DNA of 64,000 bases. Source: Piper betle (taxonomy: Eukaryota; Streptophyta; Magnoliopsida; Piperales; Piperaceae). Position numbers and translations under genes: made by a program. Every line of letters starts with the position of its first letter. The stretch's first letter is position 1. The notes below the pieces were generated by a model, which was not told the DNA's origin, did no database searches, and worked only from the letters and a program-made list of their open reading frames with translations. The DNA lies in assembly GCA_033002965.1 (NCBI GenBank), contig JAURVB010003554.1, positions 1 through 64,000 of the forward strand, read 5' to 3'. Positions 13,124 to 24,648 of the stretch are shown in pieces.

Positions 13124-13345
13124 TTTTAAATTCCTCATACATGTTTAGTGAAGAGTTTAGAACTATGAGTTCATAAACTTTGTCCATTTATGATGCAATT
13201 AAAAAGATCTTATCACATATAAACTAATTTTAAATTCCTTCTATATATATGTATATTAAGAAGGTTACAAGTATGAGTCCATAAACTTCTTGTACTTATG
13301 ATGCAACTAAATTAGATCTTATAGCTGATGAACTAATTGTTATCA
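13124..13345. repeat. Tandem duplication of about 110 bp
   Basis: Two adjacent diverged copies share AAATTCCT, then TATGAGTYCATAAACTT, TTATGATGCAA and TTAGATCTTAT or AAAGATCTTAT. The first is about 13124-13228 and the second about 13231-13345. There is no coding potential. Confidence 0.65.
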
Positions 13346-14740
13346 AGCAATAATATAATAATGTAGTGATTAATAGAATATCTTTCCTACGAGGATTAAT
13401 TATTTAATTAATTAACCTTAAATTAAATTATCTAAGAGAGAAAATAATTTTTTGAGTTTTCTATAACTTCTTCATTGCTAAAATAAAATAAAAAGGCAAA
13501 CACTAATTTAAGTTTTTGATTTCTCAAAAAGGGATACTCATGCTATAGTTTCAATTCACATAAACCAATCATTGACAAAATATTCATACACTTGTAATTC
13601 AATTATCGATTCCAACTAATTTAGTGCGTTAAGTTTACTTAATATTGAAGACTCTTTTAAATGCAATCATTCTTTAACTTAAATTCAGCATGTATTTAGT
13701 TTTATTGATCCCTTGCGCATAAATCATCTTTCAGTTCAAATATTTAATTCATGGCAATACTTTATATTTTCCTTGTCGCCAAAACAAAATCAATTTATAA
13801 TTCCATTAGTTATTTAACATATCCTCTCTCTTCTAAACATCTATGATCCAACGGTTAATCAAACAAATATAGAGAGAATAAGATTGCTAAAGCACTAAGA
13901 AAATAATAATTTTATTTCAACGAATATAAATTATTGAGTCATTAGTTGATAAATTAACCTGTAAATAAAATATTTGAAATAAATAACATAATTGAGTACT
14001 TGAAGAATCATTATGATTTACAGTAAGGAGATCAGATAAAAACCTTTTTATTTGATATTCAATATAGTAGACTTCTTCCTCATGATATCTATTGAAACTT
14101 CAATCTAACCCTTGATGATCTGCCCTTTGACTCCAAAAAGTCTTGACAAAAAGATAGTTCTCATGAAGTAACTTTATTTCATTAGAAAATATCCTAATTT
14201 TTTACGCTCGAGCGCTAAGGCCTTGACTTGTGAGAGTTGTGGCCTTAGATGCAGGTCACCGCTGTGTTAGTGTCTGACATGAAGATTTTTGGTATCTTTT
14301 TTGCATTTGTTATAGGGATTTTGGATTATCAGGTAGCCCTAATTAGCCTCGTCTTTACCTAAGTTTAAGATTTTTACCTAACAAAGATTAAGTCTTAGGG
14401 CTAGCTAGACTTCTCACCTCGGTTTTCGTATATTAAATTAGCTTTTGATTTCATGTCAATTTCAAATCTTCCCTGTCCTCGGTCCAAACTTTTCATTGAT
14501 ATTTAGGGTGGGTCTTGGACCACAAGTCATCAAACGAAAGATGAGAGATATTTACTCAGTATTTTGAGTAATAATATGTTCGAAGGCCTTAAGCAAATGT
14601 AGTTGTAAGGCTCAATCAAGTTCAAGCAAGTCACCCTCTTACGAAATACCCTTACGACACTTTTATTATTTCAAGAAAAGTGTATATAATTACTTATGGT
14701 TCTTTAGCTATTCATTGGCTGTAAGGCCTTCTAATAAATT
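13346..14740. other. AT-rich intergenic stretch
   Basis: No protein motif, RNA gene or clear repeat boundary is visible. The block 14200-14740 has more mixed base composition and leads into the repeat copy at 14745. It may belong to the same unknown element. Confidence 0.35.
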
Positions 14741-14744
14741 ATTT

Positions 14745-15950
14745 TTCTAATATTTTTTCATGTTTGGGTACCTCATTATCATATGAGTCAATTATTTAAT
14801 TATTGGTGATTTAATTATGCATTTCCTTTTGCCTCATTTTATACGCGGAGTCGGTTGCTAACTGGTTGTTTCTTGTAAGCGCATACTCATATGCACATCA
14901 TATTTATAATGCTTTGTGGTGGGTTATGTAAACTTAGATATTTCGAGCTCACTGTTAAACTGAGGCTTTGAGTTTGGATCACGATCTTCGTTAGGAATTG
15001 TTTATGTTTTCTGGCTCCAATATATTATTGGTTTACTATTTATCGAAAGACGAGTTAATAGGATGGGAGGATTTTATGAAAAAATACCTCAAGCGCCCCA
15101 TAAAACAAACTAACGATAGAGTGGTGCGAGAATATAGTAGAATCCTGAGGGACCTAGCTATTGATCCAAACTTCATGTGTTAGTCCAAGGGCGAACTCAA
15201 AATCCGGTACCAAACATCACATGACCTGCCCCAAAATCCTTTTATGATGCATGCATATGAATATACACCCGCAAGAAACATGAGACTGACTCAAGGTGCA
15301 AAACGAGCCAAATACAAACACATAATTAAATCACCAATAATTAAATAATTGAACCACATGCTCTAACATACCCTAATCAGGTACCTAAAGATGGAAAAAA
15401 TATTAAACAATTATATTGGGCATGGTCCGGGTTTATACTATCCACATATTGTTGCAAACCACTACTTGATAATTTCTGATTTTAGAACATTGATCAATCT
15501 TCCTGTTTCGAGCTCGTTTTTAGTATTTCTCAATTCTGTAGGTTTCTTATTTTACATGAAATCATATTACATCATTTTTGTATCTTTTATATCTGAGTTG
15601 TTTTTGTGATTTTATTTTTAACATACCTTTCCCACATTGCTGGTTAAAACTAAGATTTTTGCTAAAATCTGATTATTCAATTTGTTGCCTATAATTATAT
15701 TTAAATTATTCTTCATTATTTTATTATTTTAGAAGTGTTATTTTTATAATATTTTGGAGCATGCCCAATATATTTATCGAATATTTTCTTCTTTTTGGGT
15801 ACCTGATTATGATATATTGGAGCATGTGATTCAATTATTTAATTATTGGTGATTAATTATGTTTTTTTGCCTCAATTTGCTTGCCCAGTCAGTTGTTAAT
15901 CGGTTGTTTCTTATGAGTGTATATTCATACGCATATATCACAGACAGTAG
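14745..15950. repeat. Three copies of one repeat, two direct and one inverted
   Basis: Copy one (about 14745-14905) and copy three (about 15775-15950) read the same way. Shared text includes TTGGGTACCT, CAATTATTTAATTATTGGTG and GGTTGTTTCTTRTRAG. Copy two (about 15220-15405) is inverted: its plus strand reads CACCAATAATTAAATAATTG and ends at CAGGTACC. Between copies one and two lies a 61-codon frame (14998-15183). Copies one and two together form an inverted repeat around it. The unit is unassigned. Confidence 0.6.
14998..15183 (+). other. Possible gene fragment, unassigned
   Basis: The frame includes KDELIGWEDFMKKYLKRP and then VVREYSRILRDLAIDPNF. It is hydrophilic, has protein-like composition and lacks the Leu/Phe/Tyr/Ile bias of random AT-rich frames around it. 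I cannot name a family. It may be an exon piece captured between the inverted repeat arms at 14745-14905 and 15220-15405. It ends in TAG at 15181-15183. Confidence 0.25.
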
Positions 15951-16900
15951 TTTTTTTAGTGTCTAAGCCAGTGCTTCTTCATGACTTTATTGCCTATGGC
16001 CCTTTTTTTATTTAAATAAAAAGGAGAAAATAAAACTCTTAGTTTAATTTGTGCCACTTCTGCTTCATGACACCATAATATTTTATATTTAAGCTCGTCC
16101 TATATACGCAACTTGTATCCACTGCGCAGAATCCAACTTTCTAATTACCTTCCATTAAACTTAGATATTGACTTGAAATTGTAGACAACCATGTGCTGAG
16201 CCACCATGAAGGGCCTTGCGTTTTTAATCTTACTAATTGATGCTATTTTTGGAGGAAATCAATATAGTCTACTATGTTGGAACACATGGCTTCATCTGGA
16301 ACTTGGTATAATATATTATGTGACTCCCACATGCCAAACCAATATACTTTTCTGTATACCTCTTAGTCTGCGTTAATTTCTTTTTCTATATAGGAAGGCT
16401 TGCTATTTTAGAAGCCATAACTTTAAAGTTTTTGTTCTCATGTGCAATACGGCGCCAAAGCAACTTTGAAGCAGCTTTTTTTTCTGGAAGGAACTTTAAA
16501 GCAGCATTTGAAGAGTACATATATGAGCATAGTAAGTAGTCTTGTATATATACCGAATCATGACGTCGGAGTGACCTTTAAAAACTTTGATAGTTTCTCG
16601 GTGTCCATATGCTACGCGGTACCCATGTGGCTTATATGTTTTTGGACCGGTTCCGCTCTCGAATACATTAAAAATGTAATGTGTCTTGTTTTATGTATTT
16701 AGATCTTAAGTTGAATATTTTTAGACAGTTGAATGAGTACTGCTTATTAACATTCATGCGTGCACCATGTTTACACAATCGTGATTGATCAAATTGGACT
16801 TGGTAAAAATAATAGAGTTGAGTTGACTCCAAGACTCAAAATAAATTATGTAGATTTTTTTATGGCCAATGCATAAAAGAACACAGAGGATGGGAAAAAT
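15951..16900. other. Intergenic stretch without a recognisable gene
   Basis: Mixed AT-rich sequence. The 86-codon frame at 16442-16702 has no motif I know and no supporting promoter or splice context. Two GCAGC-containing phrases near 16470-16505 are a short local duplication. Confidence 0.35.
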
Positions 16901-16904
16901 TAAG

Positions 16905-17300
16905 GTGAGCTACACATTATATAGCTTCTTTGACTCATGCATCTAATTTAAATTTTTTAGTGGGTCTTACAAAATGATATTTATATTTATTAAAGTAGTG
17001 TACATAAGTAGTATGAGGTTAATAAAATTGTATCTTTTTTGACATCATTATAACCTACTTTAATTTAGATTTTTTAAAAAGCCCCCATTAATAGATATTT
17101 TAAAATTAGTTTTTATCATAATTATTTTGACAATTAAGATAAAAAAATTAGAAGCATTAGATAGAATTTATGATTACCTTTATTATTTATTTTTTTATTT
17201 ATCTATGTATATTTTGAGTAGTGAGATCTATAAAATTACTCTAAATAAAAAATGTATTTTATATAACTAATATGAGCTGTAGCTCATATATATAAAACTC
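16905..17300. repeat. MITE-like AT-rich element, copy 1
   Basis: It aligns along its length with 40665-41045. Both have a GAGCTACA/GGCTACAT start, TTTATATTTATTAAAGTAG or TTGTATATATTAAAAGTAG, AGGTTRATAAAATT and a shared TTTATTATTTATT tail. The ends carry short inverted sequence: GTGAGCTACA near 16905 and GTAGCTCATAT near 17280. It has no coding capacity. No target duplication could be confirmed. Confidence 0.6.
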
Positions 17301-17542
17301 AACGAGGATACATTACATTTGTAAGATAAAAAATTGATATACCCTTGGTTAAAGCGCTTAAGTGTTCGTAACCCTAAATATCGTTCGATGTGACTAATTG
17401 AAGACTTGATGCTTGACTAAACATAAGAACTCTCGGGAAAGAGCACCCCATATGTATTATGCATTATAAACCACTTGTTTATGCTACTATATAACAAAGC
17501 TAGTTTATGTTGCTATTATATATATATATTAGAAATATTATT

Positions 17543-18170
17543 GTGCGCTGCAAGTTTTTGCAGCGCACCATAGGCTGCTGAATGAGAGCCGTTGGATCAA
17601 AATCCAGCGGCTCTCATTCATCTTCTTATTTTTTTAAACTTTTAGACCCGATTACCTGGCAGACCCGCCTGACCCGCCCGAACCGGACGGCCCACCCGCG
17701 ACCGCGCCACCGCCCGACCGCGCCACCTCCTGCCGCTCTGCCGCCGCTGCCGCGGCCTCGCCCCGCCGGCGAGGGGGGTGGTAGGGGGCGCCAGCCAGGG
17801 ACGGGCGGGGGGCGGAGGGGGCGCGGATCGGGCGGAGCGGCGCAGATCTGGAGTGGCGGAGAGGGGGGGGACTTGCCGGCTGGGGGCGGGGCCACGGCGG
17901 CGGGCGGTGGCCGGGCGGGGGAGGGGGTGGAGGGCGGGGCCGCCGGCAGGGGGCGAGGCCGCGGCGACAGGGGCGAGGCCGAGGCGGCAGGCCGTTGGGC
18001 GGTGGCGCGGTCGTGGGCGGGCGGTCCGGTTCGGGCGGGTCAGCCGGGTCGGGCCGGGTAATCGGGTCTAAAAGTTTAAAAAAATAAGAAGATGAATGAG
18101 AGCCGCTGGATTTTGATCCAACGGCTCTCATTCAACAGCCTATGGTGCGCTGCAAAAACTTGCAGCTCAC
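17543..18170. mobile_element. GC-rich foldback element with nested hairpin ends (copy 1)
   Basis: A 628-bp unit with inverted arms of about 190 bp (17543-17735 and 17985-18170). Each arm has a terminal hairpin (17543-17568, 11-bp stem; 18144-18171) and a second hairpin, GAGAGCCG(C/T)TGGAT with a 4-base loop (17584-17615; 18098-18129). The core 17650-18060 is extremely GC-rich in an AT-rich setting and is open on several frames only because stop codons are rare there. It lies between short TA runs, with a long (TA)n tract 20 bp to the right. It is non-autonomous. The superfamily is unclear; Mutator-like is possible. No sure target duplication. Confidence 0.75.
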
Positions 18171-18193
18171 CATTGCACTCCTCATATATATAT

Positions 18194-18194
18194 A

Positions 18195-18241
<47 letters not shown>
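18194..18241. repeat. (TA)n microsatellite
   Basis: Uninterrupted TA dinucleotides, next to the foldback element ending at 18170. A GCGCACGCGCGC run follows at 18243. Confidence 0.95.
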
Positions 18242-18243
<2 letters not shown>

Positions 18244-19046
18244 CGCACGCGCGCATCGTTGTGTATGGCAATGTCATTTCTTACATATTAAGAACTCATG
18301 ATCGCTCTATCGGATGCATATCCGTAAGAGACATCCATTTATAGTAACTTTCTACCTTCCAGTTCTAGCTAGACATTTGCAGAGATAGTTCTAGCTCTAT
18401 GTTTCGAATGTCTGACCGTTAATTCACATAACAAATACAACCTACGTAACGATTCTTCACATCACCACTATTATTTTGTCTGCCCTCTTACAATGATTAC
18501 TTTCTTATCAGCTCAATGACGATGACTCTTGAACTATACCATCTGAATCGACCATGCTTCAACAGTATAGGGATTAAGATATTTATATCTTAGTGTGCTC
18601 TCTGAAACTTACTGCTTATCAATCAGACAACTAGAGTTTTGGTGGTTATAATAAACGGTTTTCCTTGCACACACATGCAGAAACGTAGTGACAGAGAAGG
18701 ATCATTGGGTGGCCCTGTTTGCACAGCATTGATACAGAGTTATATTTTGCAGCAGGCTGTTCAGCTCAATTGAGTAAAATGTTAACTTCTAGACGTCCAG
18801 CACAAGAGATTGGATATGTTATGAAGCATCCAGAAGCAAATTTGGATTGAACAGTGATGATGCATGTGCATCAATTACAAAATATTGGAAGGGTATCTAG
18901 TTTTATTACCCTTGATAATCTAAGGATTAGTTCTCGGCTCTGCTCAAAACGGAACACACGGTTTGATAAGAACCTTAACCGGTCAAGCCATACAGTTAGA
19001 TACATATATTGTATGTACTCTTCTACCCGTAATTTAAGTTCAACAT
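18242..19046. other. Intergenic stretch with a possible gene remnant
   Basis: Apart from the possible terminal exon at 18681-18773 nothing is recognised. The sequence is less AT-biased between 18640 and 18860 than around it, which fits a decayed gene fragment. Confidence 0.35.
18681..18773 (+). other. Possible 3'-terminal exon or gene fragment
   Basis: A pyrimidine-containing run ending in CATGCAG (18674-18680) could be a splice acceptor. The next 30 codons (KRSDREGSLGG, then PVCTALIQSYILQQAVQLN) end at TGA 18771-18773. The composition is protein-like, but I cannot assign a family and no upstream exon was found. It may equally be chance. Confidence 0.2.
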
Positions 19047-19435
19047 TGTTGGAAGCATTAGATCTTAATATAATTAATTAGAACTAAAATAAAAATAAGT
19101 AATACCTTGATAGATGTAGGATGTTTAAGTCTTCAATCTACCTTCCACGTTTTCCAAAATTGAGGTTTGATTACTAGAACTAAATCTAGTTTCACAACCT
19201 ATTTCTCTCGAATTCTATAAAATATTGTATGTAGAAAATAATATGTGAGTTTTCCTTCTATAGAATGAGTTATATTTACCTTTTCAAACTGACAAGGATT
19301 TTAGGAGATTTATCACTTCTTTAACTAATAAGGATATGTATATATTTTTATGTAGATTTAAGTAAAATCGATTAGATATATTTAGATTTAGATGGGGCAC
19401 ATCATTATGAGATATCAGTATCATATAAGTCAATA
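19047..19435. repeat. LTR-like dispersed repeat, copy 1
   Basis: It matches 33826-34210 in the same orientation along nearly 400 bp. Shared blocks include TAATTAATTAGAAC, ATTCTATAAAATA, CTAATAAGGATATRYATATA and the end CATATAAG(C/T)CAA. The copies start TGTTGG or TGTCTC, and copy 2 ends CCAACA, so they could be LTRs of an older element split by the gypsy insertion at 19670-32573. No primer site or target duplication was found. Confidence 0.5.
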
Positions 19436-19664
19436 TCTCGCACTCGTATATATGGAAGACATTCACAAATTATGAGCACCACCAAATCAATCTCCTACTC
19501 GCACTTAAAATGCAATTAATTTAAAATAAATTGCAAAGAAGATCATACGAAGAGTAGGGCATGCCATCTGCGTAAACAATGGGAAATAGAAACACATAAA
19601 AGACCTGTTAAGGATACTTAATGGCTTAGATGCTTACGTTTTGCCCTAAACTGCAGTAAATACC

Positions 19665-19669
19665 ATATA
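19665..19669. repeat. Target site duplication ATATA, left copy
   Basis: ATATA directly precedes TGTAACACCCC at 19670. The same five bases follow the other end of the element at 32574-32578. Confidence 0.85.
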
Positions 19670-21639
19670 TGTAACACCCCATTTCGGTTCACTCGTGAAC
19701 CGACCGGGAATGTTATCGACGACCGAACCATTCGCTAATCTACTGAATTCGGTTAAGCTAACCTGGATTTACCCTCGGCGTCTCAAGATGGTGTTGCAAC
19801 ATGCAAAGCATGCTAACGTTGTCCTACATGCATGTCATGATATTCAAACAAGTAGACAAACAAACTAAAGAAAAGAAAAGTTCAAAAGAAATATCTATTT
19901 TGAAAACGAAACGGACAGAGTCTCTCCTAAAAGTGCAATACAGGCCACACTTCCAACAATAAACGGTATATGTTTATAGCAATAAAAATTAAAAACAATG
20001 TCTAAACACAACATGATTTTCACATTCTAGTTATCTTCACTCTATAGCTTGTCCTATCCATTTTCCACCTTCCATTTTAATTCACATGCAGAATATTTAT
20101 AATAAATTCACAGAATATCATAGCAATTTTATCTACACAATTAAATACACATCATCATCATTACATACACTCGGCAGGTACATGTGTGCGCAATTTCAAT
20201 TCTGCTTCTCCACAATCCCGACACTGCTGATTCCTCATGGTTCTCACCTACATACATAATAAAAAGACGTCAGTAACGAGCATTACCGGTTCAAAAATAA
20301 CTAATAACAAATTGACACAAGAGAGCTAACCATCTTGTTGAATAAAAACCTCATACACTTCCTCAAGAACTCTCATATGGGTAATAATGGGAGCCATCAA
20401 CCTCGAGTGGCAGTGTCCCCTTTCCATATCATTCACTTTCCCTTGGCCATTTAAACTATCCCTTTGCACTGAAAAATCATTCTATTTCCCCTCAGCCCTC
20501 TACATCCTTCATATTACTCTTGGCCCTGAGTACAAAGGACGAGTACTCTCAGGCCTTTTATGGCACAAGTCTAGACATACACTACACAGTAGTACCTATA
20601 AACCTCCACAATTATCCGGGTTTAAGGAACTCAAAGGTGAAGTAAGTAGGATCCCTCGGGAATGGAGTGGACGCTTACCATTTCCAGAGCCTGCTTTGAC
20701 AAACACATACTCTATCTCAGGACATGGCCGTTGGTTTCTCTCGTCACACATTTCACTGAAAACGCGAAAAATTATATATACATAGGCCTGAGTAGGGATT
20801 TCAATATAATAGGTCGAAGGCATCGTGAGCTAGATCTGAGTTTCAAAAATAAACTTGAGGGATCTCATCCTTGAGGGTTATTAATCCAAAAATACAATCG
20901 TCTAATAGCCCGTGTGGAATGGGATATGATAAATCCACCACTCGACACTTCTGCTTACTCTTAAAACAAATCACGATAAAATGAGACAATAAATCGGGAT
21001 TGAATCTTAAAAGGACCTGGTAAAAGCTCCAATCGTCGTTGTGCTCTTATGTGGCAAGCTCCTACTCTGTATCTACACATTAAATCTAAAAGCTAATGCC
21101 CACTAACTGAATGATGCATCAACCTCATCATAACATCACACTCACAACATAATCATCATCTATCAAACAATCAACAATCATTAATGTAAAAATAATTCTA
21201 ACTCATCCTATTCATACAAATTTTATTATGTTTTTCTATGTTACATTGTGGTCAATTAGCAAGCTCAGATATAATTTACTTAATTAGATCACTAATATCC
21301 ATTCACTATCAAGCAAATCATGCAAATTATTACTTCATTCACAATCAGGCATTCATCATGTCAAACAATCAATTCTAGCATGTTGTGCTAATAATTATCA
21401 GTTTTAAATAATTAAATTGGAGCTAATCACCCCTCTCGTCATCGGCAATCGACGACAATTAGGGTTTTGTCACAGGTCTCGGAGCTAGAATTCAACGCTT
21501 GGCGAAGCCCTAAGTTCGATCAAGTTTGACTGGATGAGTCTGGCGGAAGATGTAAAACTCGTGATTCGAATCAGTTATAACTCTGAACCGGTTGGTTCAA
21601 CCATTATTTTCAGTCGAGTTAAGTTTTAATTATGAGACA

Positions 21640-21730
21640 ACTATTCATTTTTCTCAATGATTATTCATTTTTCTCACTAACCATTCAATTTTCTCAACTA
21701 ACCATTCATTTTTCTCACTGACCACTTGTT
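21640..21730. repeat. Short tandem repeat, about 20-bp unit
   Basis: Four diverged copies of a unit like CTAACCATTCATTTTTCTCA lie inside the nested solo LTR. Confidence 0.7.
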
Positions 21731-22170
21731 TTCTTCCCCTTGACACCTATATATTCCACACTTCTGACACTATCATCATTCAGCCACCACCATCCTTCTC
21801 ATGTAACTTTCTTCTTCTTTTTCTTGCTTCTCTTTTCCCCCACGATCCTAACTCAAATTAGCCACAACCTCGTCGCCATCACCGCATGACTGACGATCAG
21901 GTACTGAGTAGGAGCTCACCGTTTAGGCGCTAGGACTCGCTCGGAGCTTCTACCAGGTCCGTTTAGAACTCGCCCTGATTTATTGTTCTATTCTATAATA
22001 ATTTATTTATTTTACGGATTGTAGGACAAGTTGAATAGTGTTTTATTATATCCCACTTAACTCGGGCCATTTAGTTGAAAAGTTTTTCTTGATTAATAAC
22101 CCTTGAGGATGAGATCCCTCAAGTATGTTTTCGAAAACAAGATCAACCATAAGTTGCGTTTGGGCCTAAC

Positions 22171-22776
22171 TAGCATATGTCAGTCGTAAGTCGGGAATCC
22201 CGACAACCACGTTACACAAGCAGCATATGTTAGTCGAAGCCACCGACAACCATGTTGCTCAATTAGCATGTGCTAGTCGTAAGCCGGGAATCCCGACAAC
22301 CATGTTACGCAAGCAGCATATGCCAGTCGAAGTCGCCGACAACCATGCTATGCAAGTAGCATGTACTATTTGTAAGCCGGGAATCCTGACAACCATGCTG
22401 CGCAAGTAACATGTGCCATTCATATGTCGGGAATCCCAACAACCATGCTACACAAGTGGCATGTGGCAATCGAAGCCGCCGACAACCATGCTACACAAGT
22501 AGCATGTACCAGTCAGTAAGCTAGGAATCCTGACAACCATGCTACGTAAGTTACATGTGCTAGTTATAAGCCAGGAATCCCAACAATCATGTTATGCTAG
22601 CAACATGTGCTAGTCGAAGCCACCGAAACCATGCTATGCAAGTGGCATGTGCCAGTCGTAAACTGGGAATCCTGACAACCATGTTACTCAAGTGGCATGT
22701 GCCAGTCGAAGCCACTAACAACCACGCTACGCACCAGTCGTAAGCTGGGAATCCCGCAACCATGCTGCACAAGTGG
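22171..22776. repeat. Two-part minisatellite inside the solo LTR
   Basis: About a dozen diverged copies of a 44-52 bp unit. The long form has CAGTCGTAAGCCGGGAATCC. The short form has CAGTCGAAGCCGCCGAC. Both continue AACCATGCTACGCAAGT and AGCATGTGCC. The two forms partly alternate, so the array arose from a two-unit block. The 60-codon frames within it (22227-22409, 22587-22772) are by-products. Confidence 0.85.
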
Positions 22777-24167
22777 GTATGGAAGTAAGAAAAAGGGCTT
22801 AGGATATAACAGTAGTCCCAAGGGACTGGAAAGTGAAATGAGAAAAGGTTGAGAGAGGCACCAACAGCAACATATCAGTTCAATTAAAGATGATTTCAGT
22901 TCAGTAGATGCCCTTAAGAGATTTCAAGATGTTTTCTTTCATATGAGAGTTTGCTCTCATAGCTAGTTTGATATTAGTTATATTTTTGGACCAGTAACAT
23001 TCGTTACTGACGTGTTTTTATAATATATGTAGGTGATGATTATGCTTAGGATGAATCAGCTTGGACGAAGGAGTAGTGATGTCTATTGCACACACGCAAA
23101 TGTACCGATCGAATATTTGTTTTGACTGTTTTAATTGTGTTGTTATGTAATTATGAACAATGAAAATACTTATGATGAAGATTGTGGTAAGTAGAAATGG
23201 ATAGTGATATTATGATGTGAATAGAATGAATAAGTGGGTCAAGACCCAAATGTCAAGAATGTTTTGATGTGATCGAATTAAATGTTTTGACATGTCATCT
23301 ATGTAGTAGCATGTTAGATTTATTTTTATGCATTCATCCATGCATAGCGATTAACATCATCCATCTCAAGATGCCGAGAGTAGATCCACAAGGTTGGGTT
23401 CGGGTTGAGTTGACCTAACCGGGACCAATGACATTCTGGTTCGGTTCCGACCGTAAACCAAATTTGGGGTATTACAAAAGATCCGGCGATTTCCAGCAAA
23501 ATCCAGTTTTTCAATGGTTTCTGGAAGTTTTCGATGGTTTTTTGGCAACATTTCGATGGTTTTTCAGTGACCGTTGCCAGCTGCGGCTATCGGTGGGATG
23601 GTAGTGGTATTGGATACCATTAGCACTAGCTCGGTGAGCCCGACACGTCTACGACATTGACGAGGTCGACGGAGGCGGCGACTTGCCAAAAAAGGGCAAA
23701 ACAAGGGCGTTTGGTTATGGGTGATGAGATCTGGCTAGGATGGGTGGTGCTAGGCTCCACTCTAGTTGGGAGAGGTCGTGGGAAGGTCGGTGACTTCAAG
23801 GCAGCGATCAGATGGCGGAGGCAACAATCACCGGTGACGGCTTTGTCACTTCGAAGAGGCCGGGCGACGGCTGAATGGTAGGGGGAAAGGTCGGTGATGT
23901 TCTGGTAGTGACCGGCGGGGTCGATTGGCGGCAGCGTGGCGACCTAAGGCGGCATCGACAACGAGCACAGTGGTGGCGTCAAGGCTTTAGGGTGGTAGGC
24001 TTTTTGATGTTATCATCATATACTCAAGTACACTTGACCCTCATCACTCATAACTCACGGCTGGCCTCGACTCAGTACGCCAGTACATGAAACTGACTCA
24101 ACTCGAACCGACGATTGAACCGACTGGTCGCTAATGTAAAACTATGACTCGAGTCACAGGTTTTACA

Positions 24168-24179
24168 ACCTTCCCTCTT
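24168..24179 (-). promoter_or_regulatory. Polypurine tract
   Basis: On the minus strand AAGAGGGAAGGT stands directly before the LTR start TGTAAAACC. This is the expected primer for plus-strand DNA synthesis. Confidence 0.85.
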
Positions 24180-24299
24180 TAGAAAAATTTCATCCTCAAA
24201 ATTTTAATGAAGGAAATGTCAAACTCATCCATAAGCTGAAAAAAAGTAATCCCTAGTAAAGTACCTGGTTGTGAAGCTGGTTGCTCAAATATCTTAGGG

Positions 24300-24648
24300 T
24301 ATCACTTCTTCATCTCATCTTCATATTCCCATGTAGATTCTTTAACTCCTCTTCGAGTCCATTGCACTTGTACTAGGGGAACTTCTTTCCTTCAAAAATC
24401 TCCACTCTGCAATCCACAATCCGAACTGCATCTTTTGGATACATAAGGTCTGGTTGCAACTCTATCTCTCTGTAAGTCACTGGTCCAATGCACTCAATCA
24501 CATCAAACAGTCCAATATATCGCTGACTAAGTTTCCCTCGCGTCCCGAATCTCGTATTTCCTTTAGTCAGAAAGACCTTCAGAAGAATGTGATCTGCTAA
24601 CACGAAATGAACCTCACGTCTGCGCTGATCAGCATAACTCTTTTGCAT
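24300..24648 (-). pseudogene. Integrase C-terminus and chromodomain-like tail of gypsy pol
   Basis: The minus frame at 24373-24648 reads MQKSYADQRRREVHFVLADH, then VFLTKGNTRFGTRGKLSQRY and IGLFDVIECIGPVTYREIEL. This is the integrase C-terminal region, with an altered GPF-like IG(L/P)F motif. A one-base shift at about 24372 leads into QVQWTRRGVKESTWEYEDEM, a chromodomain-type tail that in chromoviruses guides insertion by binding modified histones. The tail ends in a stop near 24300. Confidence 0.8.

Larger units (their letters stand above)
21551..23475 (+). mobile_element. Nested solo LTR of a related gypsy family, opposite orientation
   Basis: It starts TGTAAAACTCG and ends GGGGTATTACA. It splits a segment that is continuous in the partner LTR (31600-31615). 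Flanks read GAAGA (21546-21550) and AAAGA (23476-23480), a 5-bp duplication with one mismatch. Inside, CTTCTACCAGGTCC and GAGGATGAGATCCCTC (21948-22110) are reverse complements of blocks in the host LTR, so it is a relative inserted head to tail the other way. It carries the minisatellite at 22171-22776. Confidence 0.8.
19670..24167 (-). mobile_element. 3' LTR of the gypsy element, interrupted
   Basis: It starts TGTAACACCCC at 19670 and ends GGTTTTACA at 24167. Apart from the nested solo LTR at 21551-23475 it is about 2.57 kb. It follows the other LTR (29786-32573) closely up to GCGGAAGAT at 21550 and resumes with the matching CCGG segment after 23475. A minus-strand TATA candidate is the TATATATA run near 20771-20780. 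Frames such as 20387-20785 also occur in the other LTR and are not genes. Confidence 0.85.

Noticed and set aside
17582..18131. Frames of 89-159 codons rich in Gly, Arg, Pro and Ala on both strands
   Set aside because: They are open because the GC-rich core lacks stop codons. The 159-codon frames on opposite strands start with the same residues because the ends are inverted repeats.
20387..20874. 132-codon frame in the gypsy 3' LTR
   Set aside because: The matching region of the other LTR (30470-30823) has a shifted, different frame, so it is not conserved as protein.
22587..22772. 61-codon frame MCSMVAGFPAYDWCVAW...
   Set aside because: It is a translation of the minisatellite units in the nested solo LTR.
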